This document shows, one piece after another, positions 37,392 through 49,017 of a DNA stretch of 64,000 nt. Location: positions 7,812,001 through 7,876,000 of the forward strand of contig CP075494.1 in NCBI GenBank assembly GCA_021613535.1, written 5' to 3'. The notes under the pieces were generated by a model, which worked only from the letters and a program-made list of their open reading frames with translations, did not search any database and was not told where the DNA came from. Within the stretch, counting starts at the first letter, position 1. Every line of letters begins with the position of its first letter. The stretch comes from Adineta vaga. Its lineage: Eukaryota; Rotifera. Made by a program: the position numbers and the translations under genes.

Positions 37392-37717
37392 AGTTTCAAA
37401 AACAAACAAACAATCAAGACCAATTGTTTGTCATACAAAATCTTTAAGACAATATCTCTCGTATCATCAGATGTTTCTTTTGTCAATTATCTGAAGAAAA
37501 ATAGAATTGTTTTTATTACTTTCTAACATTTATTTGTGTTTGTAAAATAAAATACAATACATGACAAAGACAAACGAGAAAAAAATAGATCAAAGGAATG
37601 AATCTATGCTGTAATAAAAGAATGAGATTCTTCAAACTAATGATTGGGAACAAATCTTGACCTAAACATTGAATTAAAATAGAATACACCGGTTAATTTG
37701 AACTGAGAATTGGCAAA
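37392..37717. other. intergenic
   Basis: About 330 nt between two minus-strand genes, holding the MPPE1 promoter side and thioesterase 3' end. No distinct element seen. Confidence 0.4.
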
Positions 37718-38433
37718 TTAGTTTTGTTCGAGTGTGTTTTGTACTGATACTTTCGGTTTAATAAAAAGAGCAATAGCTTGGGCATACACTCCACCTTCGC
37801 CATTCTCAACTGAAGAATGGATGTATGCTTTACGACCATCTACATGATCAACATGAGCTCGAACGAGAACCCATGCTGGAGTTAATAATGGCAATTTATA
37901 ATTAATATTAAGATTAGCAGTAAAACAAGGACCAATTGATGAAAATCTACGTAGAATATATTCTACATAATGATAAATAACAATCATATCAACTTACGCG
38001 GCTGCACCACTAACTTCATCGATCATTGTTGCTGTCAGACCTCCATGTCTACGAAGAATCGAATTAATGATCGGAAGAAGAATGCTCTTTTAACTTACAC
38101 AATGCCTTTATGTCCACAAATGCCTGGACCAAGATGGAAAGCAACACGAACTTCTGCATCAAGATGATTTGTTGTATCATGAGAATCGGATGGACTCGTT
38201 GATAAACCATTAAATGCTTTAAGTGCTCGTTCAGCTTGTTTTTCAGTACCCATAAAATAATAAAAATGTTGTATACCATTTGAATTTAATAATGAATCGA
38301 AAAGAAGATGACCAGTTATATCATATAGTTTTGTTCGATCAACAAATCGACCATTTGATGGCAAGTTTTGAACCCATTGAGGCGCATCTGCTGGAATTTT
38401 TGGTAGTTCAACAACATCTTCTTGCTCAGCCAT
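37718..38433 (-). CDS. Hotdog-fold acyl-CoA thioesterase (THEM4/PaaI-like)
   Basis: Three exons. The first (from 38433) begins MAEQEDVVELPKIPAD and reaches AFHLGPGICGHKGIV. The middle exon holds the signature HGGLTATMIDEVSGAAA of the PaaI/THEM4 hotdog family, with the catalytic Asp/Glu-bearing helix. The last continues FSSIGPCFTANLNINYKLPL and ends with a long strand pair before stop at 37718. I place the last acceptor at about 37949, not at 37967, because only that choice keeps the reading frame (codon GC|A) into FSSIG. Length is about 200 residues. It should hydrolyse acyl-CoA in mitochondria or cytosol; no clear targeting peptide is visible. Orthology beyond the THEM4-like group is uncertain. 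Confidence 0.85.
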
Positions 38434-38883
38434 TGCTTTGTGTTGATGTGTTCTTCGAGTATTTGTTTTGCACTGTCAGTGATCGAGCAAAGGAACACAA
38501 CTACTGACTGAATGCTGTTGTTGACGAATGACTCATTCGTGTTTTTTTATCTGATTGAATTTTTAATTAATTTGACATATGATCCACTCTTGGTCAATAT
38601 TTAAAATAATTCTAAGCAAAAAAAAATAGATTCTAATGATCATTTTCTTGCAAGCGGCAATATTCTATTCAACAATTTCACTGGTTATATTCGATCGAAT
38701 GAAACTGCCATCTGTTGAAAGTACTGATAGATAGATTCGATTGAATGTACTTCCAATAAGTAAAAGCATATGGTATCTAGAATATATATATATATTGCAA
38801 TCTTTACACAAAATAGTCCATTAAAATCACACATAAAATATACACAAAACTGAAAATACTAGATACTATTCGTAAAAAAAGGC
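38434..38883. other. intergenic
   Basis: About 450 nt of AT-rich DNA with a short TA run near 38783-38795, between divergent/tandem gene ends. Nothing is recognised. Confidence 0.4.
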
Positions 38884-40313
38884 TTATTTCAAGTAATGAG
38901 AGATACGTTGCATATGTTCTTCGATTTGTGTGATTTTATCTTGTGATGGCGTAGATAAACGTCGATAGATCGTACTTGCTCTTTGGAAACATGAAAGTGC
39001 TTGTGAAAAATCTTGTTTAGATTCGTAAAGACGGCCTAGATTCTCAAAAGTAGCCGCAATTGATGGATGTTGTGATGGAAGACTTCGTGTCTTTATATCT
39101 AACGAAGTTGTATAATGTTTTAATGCATAATCATATGAACCTAAAGATAATGATTACACTTAGTAGGAAAAAGTACTATTGAGATTGCATTACCTTGTTT
39201 CCAGTAGAGATCTCCAATACTCTCATGAGTATCGGCAATTTTTATATCTAACGATCTTCCTGCTCGTCGCATTTGATATTCGAGTGCTTTATTATACCAC
39301 GTAAGACCCGTTTCGAAATCCAATCTAGCTGCAGCAATTGATCCAAGTAACTGGTAACATTGAATGGTATCGACATGATCTGTAGGTAATTCTTCTACAT
39401 AACGATTTATGTATTCTTCAGCTTCATCAAATCGATCTAAGTCATATAAAATCTGTCCAAATGTCAGAAGATTCATTTGTTTATCATTATATTTCTTTTT
39501 CATATCATCAAATACTTGTTTAAATTCATGATCAGTATCACTATACAATGTTAATTCAATCGTATAGATACCATTATTTCCACAAGTAATACTATTAATT
39601 AAAAATATTGAACCAAACATGAATAAAATTTCATTTTTATCACCGGAGAAATTTAATGAATTGACTTGAACGAATGGTTTTGAACCTGTTATTCGAGGAT
39701 CAGCATCAATTTCTAAGAGAACTCGTTCATGATTTTCTTTTATACCTTGATTCGTATTAAGAAAGGTAAGTGCTACTTCATGATTTGTTGTTGCTGAAAG
39801 AAATGAATTGATTGCAATACATTGTCCAACTGAACTTATCCATTTATCAAGTAGTTCTATTGGCAATAATTGACTTCGATATACGTGAAGAGGAGTAGAA
39901 CAACGATGTTGTTGAAATTGCTGTTCAATATCATGAAGAATACCACGAAATAAAAATAGATTGTGTATATCTTGACTTTCAAGGGAATAATTTAAGATTT
40001 TATATAAGAAACATTCTTGAAGATACCACCATAAGGCACGACTTGATGAATAATTCGTTTTAAATTCACGTAACATACGTAATTCATTATGATCATGATT
40101 AAATTGTTCATAGCACATAGTAATGAGTTCTTCATGATCATTAGAATTAAATGCAATTCGTAGGAGATAATCTAGAATCAATTGCATCTGAAAGTATTCA
40201 ATTGTCAATTCATTGCCGGATTGATTCGAATTCGATGGAATTGAAGACGAAGCAGCAGCAGTAGCATCATTGCGTTGTTTCGATTTTCGTTTAGATTGAG
40301 ATTGATCATCCAT
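38884..40313 (-). CDS. NAD:arginine ADP-ribosyltransferase-type domain fused to TPRs (ART-TPR)
   Basis: Two exons encode about 455 residues. After a Ser/Lys-rich start (residues 1-35), residues ~90-250 form an ART fold of the bdelloid/vertebrate ecto-ART type. Visible are ALWWYLQECFLYKILN, the R-motif VYRSQLL (Arg146), the S-motif NSFLSATTN (Ser170, Thr175) and NEILFMFGSIFLI, which normally follows the ExE turn. The ExE site reads K226-N-E228: the second, NAD-binding catalytic Glu is present, but the first Glu that directs transfer to arginine is Lys. Residues ~280-455 are tetratricopeptide repeats (TFGQILYDLDRFDEAEEYIN, LGRLYESKQDFSQALSCF). There is no signal peptide, so an intracellular location is likely. 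Bdelloid genomes carry very many such proteins; their role is not settled. This copy may be inactive or modify other residues. Confidence 0.85.
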
Positions 40314-40546
40314 AGTTTAAGTACAAGAATTAAATGATATTAGTATCGGAAGTATGAGTCAATAAAATGATATACACTAACTAAAACAATAACTTTCGTC
40401 TCTATCGCTATTGGTTAGAAGGTTCTAAGCAATCAGAAAAAATTATTAATAACGCAAGAAGAAACGTAAAAGTATAAATCGATAACTTTATTTCGAATAA
40501 AAATCATAAAATCAATGAATTATCAAATCTAACGACTACAAAAATA

Positions 40547-41999
40547 TCAAAGAGTTTTCTTAATATATTGTACCATATCATCAACCATTTGTCTTGCAAT
40601 ATGCAATCCTAATGATCCATATAAAAATGTGATAGAACCATGAAAAGTATTTTCATAATGTTTATGAACAATGTCAACACCAACTCGTTTAACTCGACCA
40701 GCATAAATAAATCCTTCATCACGTAAACGATCGTGACCAACAGTAATGATATAGGTTGTTGGTAATTTCGCTAATTGTTCATCATCTACTAATAATGGCG
40801 AAATCTCAGGATCCAGAACTTTCTTTCCTTTTTCAATCAAATTCAAATCACCGTCATGATCATCTGTGCTTGGTTTCGAATAAATCGTTCGATACTTCGA
40901 TGGAATTAATGACCAATCAACATATTTACGATATTGTCGTTTTTGTTCAATACTTGTATGTTTATTTAAATATAATGACTGATCAATAGTATCATTTAAA
41001 TATACCGATAACTTATGACATGAAGTATAATGTAAAAAGATGAAATGCTTTTGCATATAAGATGGAAGCATCATATCGAAAAACTGTAAAGATGGATATA
41101 TCAAAATTTGAAGACGAGGTGAATATTTGCTAACAGGATGAGTTATTAAACGCATTGTAACTATAGCAGCAAGACTACCACCTAAAATATGTATGGAAAC
41201 GTTTTCTAATTCAAATCATGGATCTATAACATTCAAAAATATCATACCAGCTGAATCTCCTGCTACAGCCACTCGTGTTGGATCAATATGTAATTTCGCT
41301 GAGTATTTATCTTCAAGAATATATTTTGCAACAGTATAGCAATCTTCAAGACCAGCTGGAAACGGATGTTCTGGTGCAAGACGATAACTAAACGATTCAA
41401 ACTCTTAATATATCAAATCAATATTGACTTACTTTACTGAAATGATAACTACATGTGCCGATCGTGATAACATACTTGTGAGTGTGTTATACGTATCTAT
41501 AGTTATAATACGATGAGAAATTTTCATTGATCTCATAAGAAACTTACCTACTGATCCCATATAAAATCCACCACCATGAAAATAAACAATAACTGGTAAA
41601 CTAGTATTATCATTTAGTGGTCGAGCAATTCGAACAGGTATATTTTCAATGAATGTATCTTCAATCTAAACAAAAGAATAGATGTCATGATTGTTTCGAC
41701 GAAAATATCTCGTTATAACCTGAAGATTAACATCAACGATTTTCTTATTCTGTAATAATGTTGCAAGATTAATCACTTTTCGTAGCACCATTACACGATC
41801 TGATACACCAAAATATTCCACTATTTGTCCCTATGAGAAAGAAATTTATCAAAGAATATTCGAGCTAAAATTAACATACAATTAAATGAGCAAGTTTCAT
41901 AGGAACAGCAAGTATTCGAACTCGATTGATCTGTTCAATACCATCGCTATTCGGTGCATGATAAAGATATGCAATAAAAATTGCTACTATTATAATGAA
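40547..41999 (-). CDS. Arylacetamide deacetylase-like esterase (hormone-sensitive lipase family)
   Basis: Six or so exons. The first visible exon encodes a signal-anchor helix ([17 protein letters not shown]) followed by [13 protein letters not shown]. The alpha/beta-hydrolase core has the oxyanion motif [11 protein letters not shown] near 41580, [12 protein letters not shown], the nucleophile elbow GDSAG/G across an intron near 41250, the acid in [10 protein letters not shown] and the catalytic His in [21 protein letters not shown] and the later [15 protein letters not shown] match AADAC-type enzymes. Stop at 40547-40549. It is expected to be an ER-membrane esterase facing the lumen and acting on lipid or xenobiotic esters. 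No in-frame ATG precedes the helix: the frame closes with TGA upstream, so the true start is probably in an unseen upstream exon or the gene start is damaged. Catalytic residues look intact. Confidence 0.9.
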
Positions 42000-44900
42000 A
42001 GCAGCTAGCCATTGAGATGTCACGAGTCATGTATTATCTGGAAGGAAAACGATATTTTATTATAAACTTTGTTTTAATTTTTCGTTTGTTGATTTTGACT
42101 TTTGTAACGAATCTGTGCTTTTTTGTTATCTATAATAATCACATTTTTAATTGGTTAAATTCAAACACCTATGAAACATATCGTTTTTGTTCATTCAATG
42201 CTTTTGCCTGCATCATCGTTATGTCTGTAAAAATGATTTCAATCAATTTTATTAGAAAAAAGATGCGTAGATATGTTTCAAACATATCTGCATTCAACAA
42301 AATGATTGTTCAAATTGTCGTATTAAATTGTTTTGACATTGAGATAATTACATAGTTATATGAGAATAATTATCGACATGATCTTCATAATAGAACGTAA
42401 TCTGAACTGATTCTGTATTATGAAAACATGATTTAAAAGTGTCAACCATTGAAATTCTGTAACGAAGTGCAAAGTTAAACCAGAAACCCAATTGCAAAAA
42501 ACGTTTAAGCGATCATTGATATAGCTCACATCAATACTCTTACTCGAGATGAGTTCAATAGATTACGATAATGATGAATCCTTGTCAAACAGAAAGTGTC
42601 CTTGAGTGTAAACCATAAGTTCTGTTTTCTTCTGGTATTTATATTCTTATTCGATTTCTTTATTATAGCTAATAGTGCTCTAATTACTAGAATAAGGTAA
42701 CGACGAATAGTTCATACGATACATTTTTTAATTAAATAAAAATATGAATGATGATACTAGATGTTTTCAAAGGTTTTGCTTATCAATAGGAAAGCATTCT
42801 CTAACGAGAATTGAAAAGAATAAAAACAAGACTATTTAATTACTTGATAATTGATGTCATCAACTACAATTATCAGTTCGATGTGTAATCTTTTCATTAA
42901 ATACTTTTCGAATATATTAATCATTTCAGTGATAATATCAGATGAGAATTTACTGAAAATAATAAACAGAAGTAATTATCTATTCAGTTGTATACTAAAT
43001 GTAGAAAAACATCTTATCCAGGTCACTTGTCAACATTTGTACGACGATGAACGCTAATTCAAATTTAGTCGAGGGAATCAATATGACTCGTTATGACATT
43101 ATGTTTCTTGTAATAATTTGTTTCGTCAAATGCAAAAACAGTCTTTTTGACATAAAATAAAAAAGTCATGTATAACATGATAAGATGGAAAAACTACATT
43201 TTGAGAACTTTCATGTTTTGAGGTTATTTTCAAACTATCTGATCAATCTTCTTCTAGCATCTAGGAGGACTAAATGCATTGCGTATAATTAACTTAAATA
43301 GTTCTTTATTATAGATTCGTAAATGCGTCATTCAGAAGGATAATATTCATTCTCACTTTTCTTCTCTTATATCACGAAACAGAATTCTTACACTTATACA
43401 ATCGTATCTGTCAAAAAGAACTAGTTCTTTGGAATTCTTTCTTGAATAAATCCACTTTTTTTTATTTAATTTAATTCGGATTTCATTGTCTTTAGGACAA
43501 AAAACTTTTTCTCTCGTTCTTGTCATTCCAATAAAATATTCAAATGGTAAATGTCAAATCTATGATGTCGCTATTGTTAATCTTTCAAAAAACAAAGATA
43601 ATTTGTTCATGACTGATTAGATTTGTGATGTGTGACATGGTGAAACTTTTGTTCAAATAATTTTCATATATAAGCAACGTTTTTATTTTGTGACGAACGA
43701 ACATCACTTTCACTAGATATTTCTTGTCACTCGTAGTCATTCTTCTCAAAGGTAAGTTATTTCTTTCCGTAATGATTTTTCCCTTTTCTGTATTCAAGGT
43801 CATATTGATCAGATTTAAGAAGAGATTTATTGAATCGTAGTTCTATTCAAGTGAGAACAATTAGCTCTTATCGATATTTTTTTGTTTCCTTCTAAGTTAT
43901 TTCCTACTCCAAACCTTGAAATATTCGACTGCTGTTCCAATTGTTATTCAATTAGATGATCTAGATCATTCAAGGTATAGAAAATGTTTTTTAATTTATA
44001 AATAATTAGTATTAATGAAACAAGTTCTTTTCTTTCTTTCTTTTTTTTTCTCTTTTTCTATCATTAAATATAAACAGTCGATCGTTTTCCGAAGATGAAT
44101 GATTCTTCTACATCGTCACGGTCAATAAAGAGAAAGGAATCAGCTGCAATATCCAGACTAATTATACTTTCTCGAGTAGAAAAGCAAAGGGCATTAAAAT
44201 TGCTTGAAATAGTAATTAACTGACGGGGATATTACGAAAGAGCATACAGATGTTGTCTATTAGAAGATATTCTCTCATGAAGATATATATAATTCAGTGA
44301 TAAACCTTGACCTAAAACGTAATAGCTTGTTCAATAATTATATACGTTTGATCTACAAATTGTTTTGTAATAAAACTCTCTCATGAGTGTTTTTCTCCGA
44401 AAGAAAAATGCCAAAACTTATTTCATAGATACACATGTAGAAATGATGATCACGTTCTTGGTAATATTCAATCATCAACTTATCAGTCAGGTAATTAATA
44501 GAATCGTATGTGAATTGAAAGATTTTGACAAAGATTAGTATTGAAGATAGACTGATTGATAGCATGTGTCTTACATACTAATTCTCTGTATAATATATTT
44601 CTTTGATCATATTCTTATGAAAATACCACTAGCTATAACTGTCGTAAAGAAGAAAAAAAATCGATCTTTTTTGTCAATGAGAAGAAGAATTTTGTATAGT
44701 TTACGAATATATAGATCAACTCTTGTAATTATGAAAAAAGAAACTTGAAAGAACATATGTTACGATTTATTTTGACGTCATCATCATATTATTATTGTTT
44801 TTGTTCGTCAAAATGACACATAAAATAAAGCGTATATCTCTTTATAGTTGTTTGTACGACCATGAGCAGTCAAGAATCTGTTATAAACATTCTAACCATT

Positions 44901-46457
44901 TACAGACGACAAAGACAAATAGCATGCTTAGTAGAAAGAATAACCTTGTATTTAACACTACACAAAATGACATTCAATACTCTTTTATCATTTAAGAAAC
45001 AAACATGTCGATTGAAATAATCATCATTCAATCATCATCCTCATCATCATATATGAACATAAATGAAGAAGAATTTTGTATAAAAGAAAAAAAAAGTATG
45101 AACATACACTTGTATTTTGTTTAAAAAAAAGAGGAGAAGAAGATGTTATTTTGTTCTGTTATTTCTTCTATGAAATGTTAGAAAAATGATACATGAAATA
45201 ACTAGACGATATAAAGATTGGAACTTGAAAAAAATATTGATAGATGTGATAATCATCATCGAATGTATCTGGCGGAAGTAGAGAAGAAATAATAAGAAGG
45301 AGAAAGAGAAAGAGAGAGAGAGAACAAGACGGAGGAACATTATGAAGAGAACTAATAGTGGTAGTAGTAGTAGTAGTCCTTGTTTCATATGCAATGATTA
45401 GGATAGTATTACTTCAATGTTTCTCTTGTTCTTCTTATTGATTTAGTATTAATAAATCAATTGATCAGACGATATTCTAGACGAAAACTTCAGGTAAGAT
45501 AATAAATTCTCTCTGTTATTGAACAGATTACCATACTAAGTATATATGATGAATAACTTTTTTAAAGCTTCTTGACATCAATAGATTAGTTTGTTGAATA
45601 ATGAATATATAAATAGAAAAAAACATTCTTTTCCCTCTCAATTCATCTAGTAGAATCATCTAGGTTTCTTTTGAAAATTTGAATTTTTCTACATGAATCC
45701 ATTAGTAAGGAATAGAGAAAGAACATTATTATTATATTCCCATTTTTGTAAAATTTTTCAATAGAACTAAGCATGTAGAATAGTCGGTTAAGCAAGGCCA
45801 TATACAAATATTTTTTTTATCTATATCATTCCAGGAGTCTGGAATTATAACGAGAAGTATGAATTTGTGTGTCAATAAATAGATAGCTAATTTTTTCATG
45901 TAATTCTTACTGATTAAAACTATATCAACTAAAATCCTTCGATAATGTTCAATTGAATATATGTAGTACATCTCTGCGCAGTTAACAATGAAAATGTTTG
46001 GAAGATGAAGGGAGAGCAAAGCCTGTTAGATGTTCCAGCCTCTTCTTTTTGTTAACCTTGCTAGTGTTAGTTTTATCTCTTCGTCTGCGACAGTATTCCC
46101 CTTAAACAACGATGTATTCAGGTCAATAAGATACATATCTCTCAATGCTTGAAACACACAAAAAAGAAAAGTTGACATAGAACTATCGAGTGTGTTTATC
46201 GCAACATAAATCATAGTGTTCATTGTTATATACATCTACTATTCTTTGAGTAAATGATCGAACAGTCAAACATTATTACTTAATATAAACAAAGAAATTC
46301 TTCTTACTCAATTTCTTTCGATATTGTAGAACTGGAAAATCGATTTGCTTTTTCTTTATAGATAACATGATGATATTTAAATTATCAAACTCATGATAGA
46401 TGGAATAAAAATTGATCAAATTATTTTCTATTAAACATTCTCTATCGCAAGATTATC
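42000..46457. other. gene-poor AT-rich stretch, about 4.4 kb
   Basis: Several frames of 60-112 codons occur (for example 42017-42355 plus, 42851-43057 plus, 44353-44565 minus), all rich in Ile, Phe, Tyr and Lys as expected from AT-rich chance reading. Simple repeats occur at about 45303-45325 (AG) and 45356-45378 (GTA). The only coding-like signal is a short spliced frame at 43897-44102, listed separately. Confidence 0.4.
43897..44102 (+). other. Possible two-exon C-terminal gene fragment
   Basis: An exon-like segment 43897-43974 sits between a pyrimidine-rich AG acceptor and a GTATAG donor; a second starts at 44078 after a long T/C tract and AG. Spliced in phase they read YFLLQTLKYSTAVPIVIQL then DDLDHSSRSFSEDE and stop at 44100-44102. 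Splice signals and the acidic/Ser end look gene-like, but no upstream exon or start was found and the family is not recognised. A separate 42-codon ATG frame (44095-44223) overlaps the second segment. Confidence 0.3.
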
Positions 46458-48364
46458 ATGAATAATACTATCTTACGAAATCTCTTCGTGCTAACCAGTG
46501 CTGCAATCTTTCTCGGTACAATCATTCTCAATCTCTTAGCTATTGTTTATATTCGTTCAAGGCGAGACAAAACGTCAATTGCTATTCTTGTTGTTAATTT
46601 AGCGATTGCTGACATCATTCATGCTAGTATGTATTAAAGAAAAACTTCGATTTTCAAGACAAAAGAATCGAAATTTCATTTCTTTTTCTAGTGGGAATTA
46701 TCTTCTTTAGTAGTAATTTATTTACTCCAAGTTGGGTGTTCGGTGAATTTGGTTGTAAATTTAGTTTGTCAATCGATGTACTTTGTACTGTGGTAAGTTT
46801 AGTTAGATACATTTTTCTGTCATGTCAATCGACTAATTGTTGCACAGTTGAAAATAACATTCATTTCCTTCTTTTTCTTTTTTTGTTCTTCACTTCATAA
46901 TAAGAGCACTTAGGAAAGAGGATTAGAATAGAACAAAAAAAGTGTTCGACGTCAGTTCAAAAGGAAAATATAATATTTTTCTGCTTTCACGATAGGAAAA
47001 GGTTAGGATTTTTTTGTTAAAATAGTAATATCGTGAAAGAAGAAATCGTAAATTTGAAAAGAAAAACATTATATCGTATCCAAAGAGATAATTGTATATG
47101 CTAAGAAAAAAAACAGAATAACATAATTGCCAAGTGTTTATTAATACTTGAAACGAATTTCTTGTTTATAAATACATACATAAAAACATGACAGAGAAAA
47201 ACAACGAATCAAGGACAGTGATATTATCATAAACACCATAACAATAATATCCAAATGAGTTAATAACTATCTCATTAAAAGAAATCTATTAATGACAACA
47301 GAAGTTTTCATTTCATTAAACGAATTAGATCAATAATCGATGTCATCTCATCAAATGTCTTCTATGAGTCGTTTTTACACTTGTTTACAGATAATCGGAT
47401 TAATGAATTATAAACATTGAAATGATCTACGATTCTTTCAATATTTAAGAAATCTTTTAGTTGAATAGAAGAAGACAAAATCGAACACTTTCGTACGAAA
47501 CTTTTTTCATAGGTTATTGTCTATACAGTAGCAGCATTAAGCGTCGAACGTTATATCGATGCTCGATCAAAATTATCATCAAAAGTTCGTTTATTTATTA
47601 CTTTTATTTCATTGATTATCATTTGGACAGTTGGTTTATTATTACCATATCCATTCATTTTCTATACATTTCTCTATGATCAAAGTAAGACAACAACAAG
47701 AAAAAATATGACAACATCAACATCAATATTAACATGTCGTTCTGTTCTTTCCGAACATGCATTACTTATCTATGAAATTATTTTATATATTATGGCATTT
47801 ATTATACCTTATTCAATAATTGTCATATTTTCATTGAAATTACTTCGATTTTTACGTCAATGGTTAAATCGAAAACAAAAATTAACACGTTTAAATATAG
47901 TTAAAAAACGAACACGTGGTGTTAAACTTGTTCTATGTATTGTTCTATCATTTCTTATTTGTTATACACCATTTTGGATATTTAAATTTTATACAAGTTT
48001 TTTGCTCGATGAAACAATACGTCGACGACCATTATTGAGACAGTTTTTAACATATGCACATCAACTTGTCGTTTTACTTAGTCATATTGAAGGTATTTTA
48101 AATCCATTATTTTTTATTGTATTAACTGAACATTTTTGTAAAACATTTTCAAAACATCGACAAAAAACATGGAAATTTTTTGGTACAAGATCATCTTTAA
48201 TTTCACGAAATGGTGAAAGGAAATCATCGATTAATAATGGAAAGAATTCAATGCGAAAAATAGTAACAACTTGTGGAAATACAGAAATCAACGGTCTTCT
48301 ATCATCACAACCGACTCTCTGTGAAGAAAAGGATAAAATTACTGTAGCTGCTCTATCTCATTAA
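46458..48364 (+). CDS. Rhodopsin-family GPCR, probably peptide or amine type
   Basis: Three exons: 46458 to about 46624, about 46692-46792, and 47513-48364, with an unusually long second intron of about 720 nt. About 373 residues with seven clear helices. TM2 has VVNLAIADIIHA (LAxAD motif). TM3 starts at conserved Cys in GCKFSLSID and ends AALSVERYIDA (ERY in place of DRY). ECL2 has the partner Cys in LTCRSVL. TM6 has SFLICYTPFWIF and TM7 has HIEGILNPLFF, where NPxxY is NPLFF. The third loop is basic (QWLNRKQKLTRLNIVKKRT) and the C-tail is Ser/Lys-rich. This is a standard class A receptor, membrane-located and G-protein coupled. The ligand is unknown. AATAAA follows at about 48398. Confidence 0.88.
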
Positions 48365-49017
48365 TGATTGTACATTGTTTGTAGTAGAATCAAGATTAAT
48401 AAATATACATGTATATATAAATATATCAATAATATTGATGTAGAATTCATTCAAGCTGCCTTAATCATGTGTTTCTAAGATAGTTCTTTGAAGGACAAGT
48501 AATGTTTTGTATCATGTCATTACTTTCGATATATCTTGCTTGTTTATAAGAAGATCTGTCATCGTGACATTCTTACCAGTAAAACAAAGACAAAGAAGCG
48601 CGAAATTGAACTTTAAAGGCATTAAGTTTTTGTATATTTCTATTGTGTCAAACTTTTATGATTTTAGTAAGAGTTTGTAATAAGTTTATTATAAGAGAAA
48701 TCAAAATGACCAAGAATTTCCCTACGCTTGACGTCAGATGAATAAAATGATTTCTACTGTATTACCATACAAAAAAATCACTGAAGCATAGAGAGACCAA
48801 TACGCATATAACAAAAATATACTGGTCTCCTGTGCATCTATGACTGAGTAATCGTCTTTGTACGTGTCCATTATCAATATGCACATTTTTTCTTTCTTTC
48901 TCTTTCTTTCTATTTCGAAAATAAAATAGATAAATCAACAGCAATATATCGTCAACACAGTCTGTTTTTTTCTTTCTTTACGTTTAAATCTGAAAGGAAA
49001 GATATACTCTCTCCAAT
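48365..49017. other. intergenic
   Basis: About 650 nt of AT-rich DNA with a TTTC-rich tract near 48890-48915, forming the 5' flank of the long ART-TPR gene. Nothing else seen. Confidence 0.4.

Noticed and set aside
42017-42355. 112-codon hydrophobic plus-strand frame
   Set aside because: Ile/Phe/Asn-rich composition expected from AT-rich DNA, no recognisable topology or family, and it lies at the unresolved 5' end of the minus-strand AADAC-like gene.
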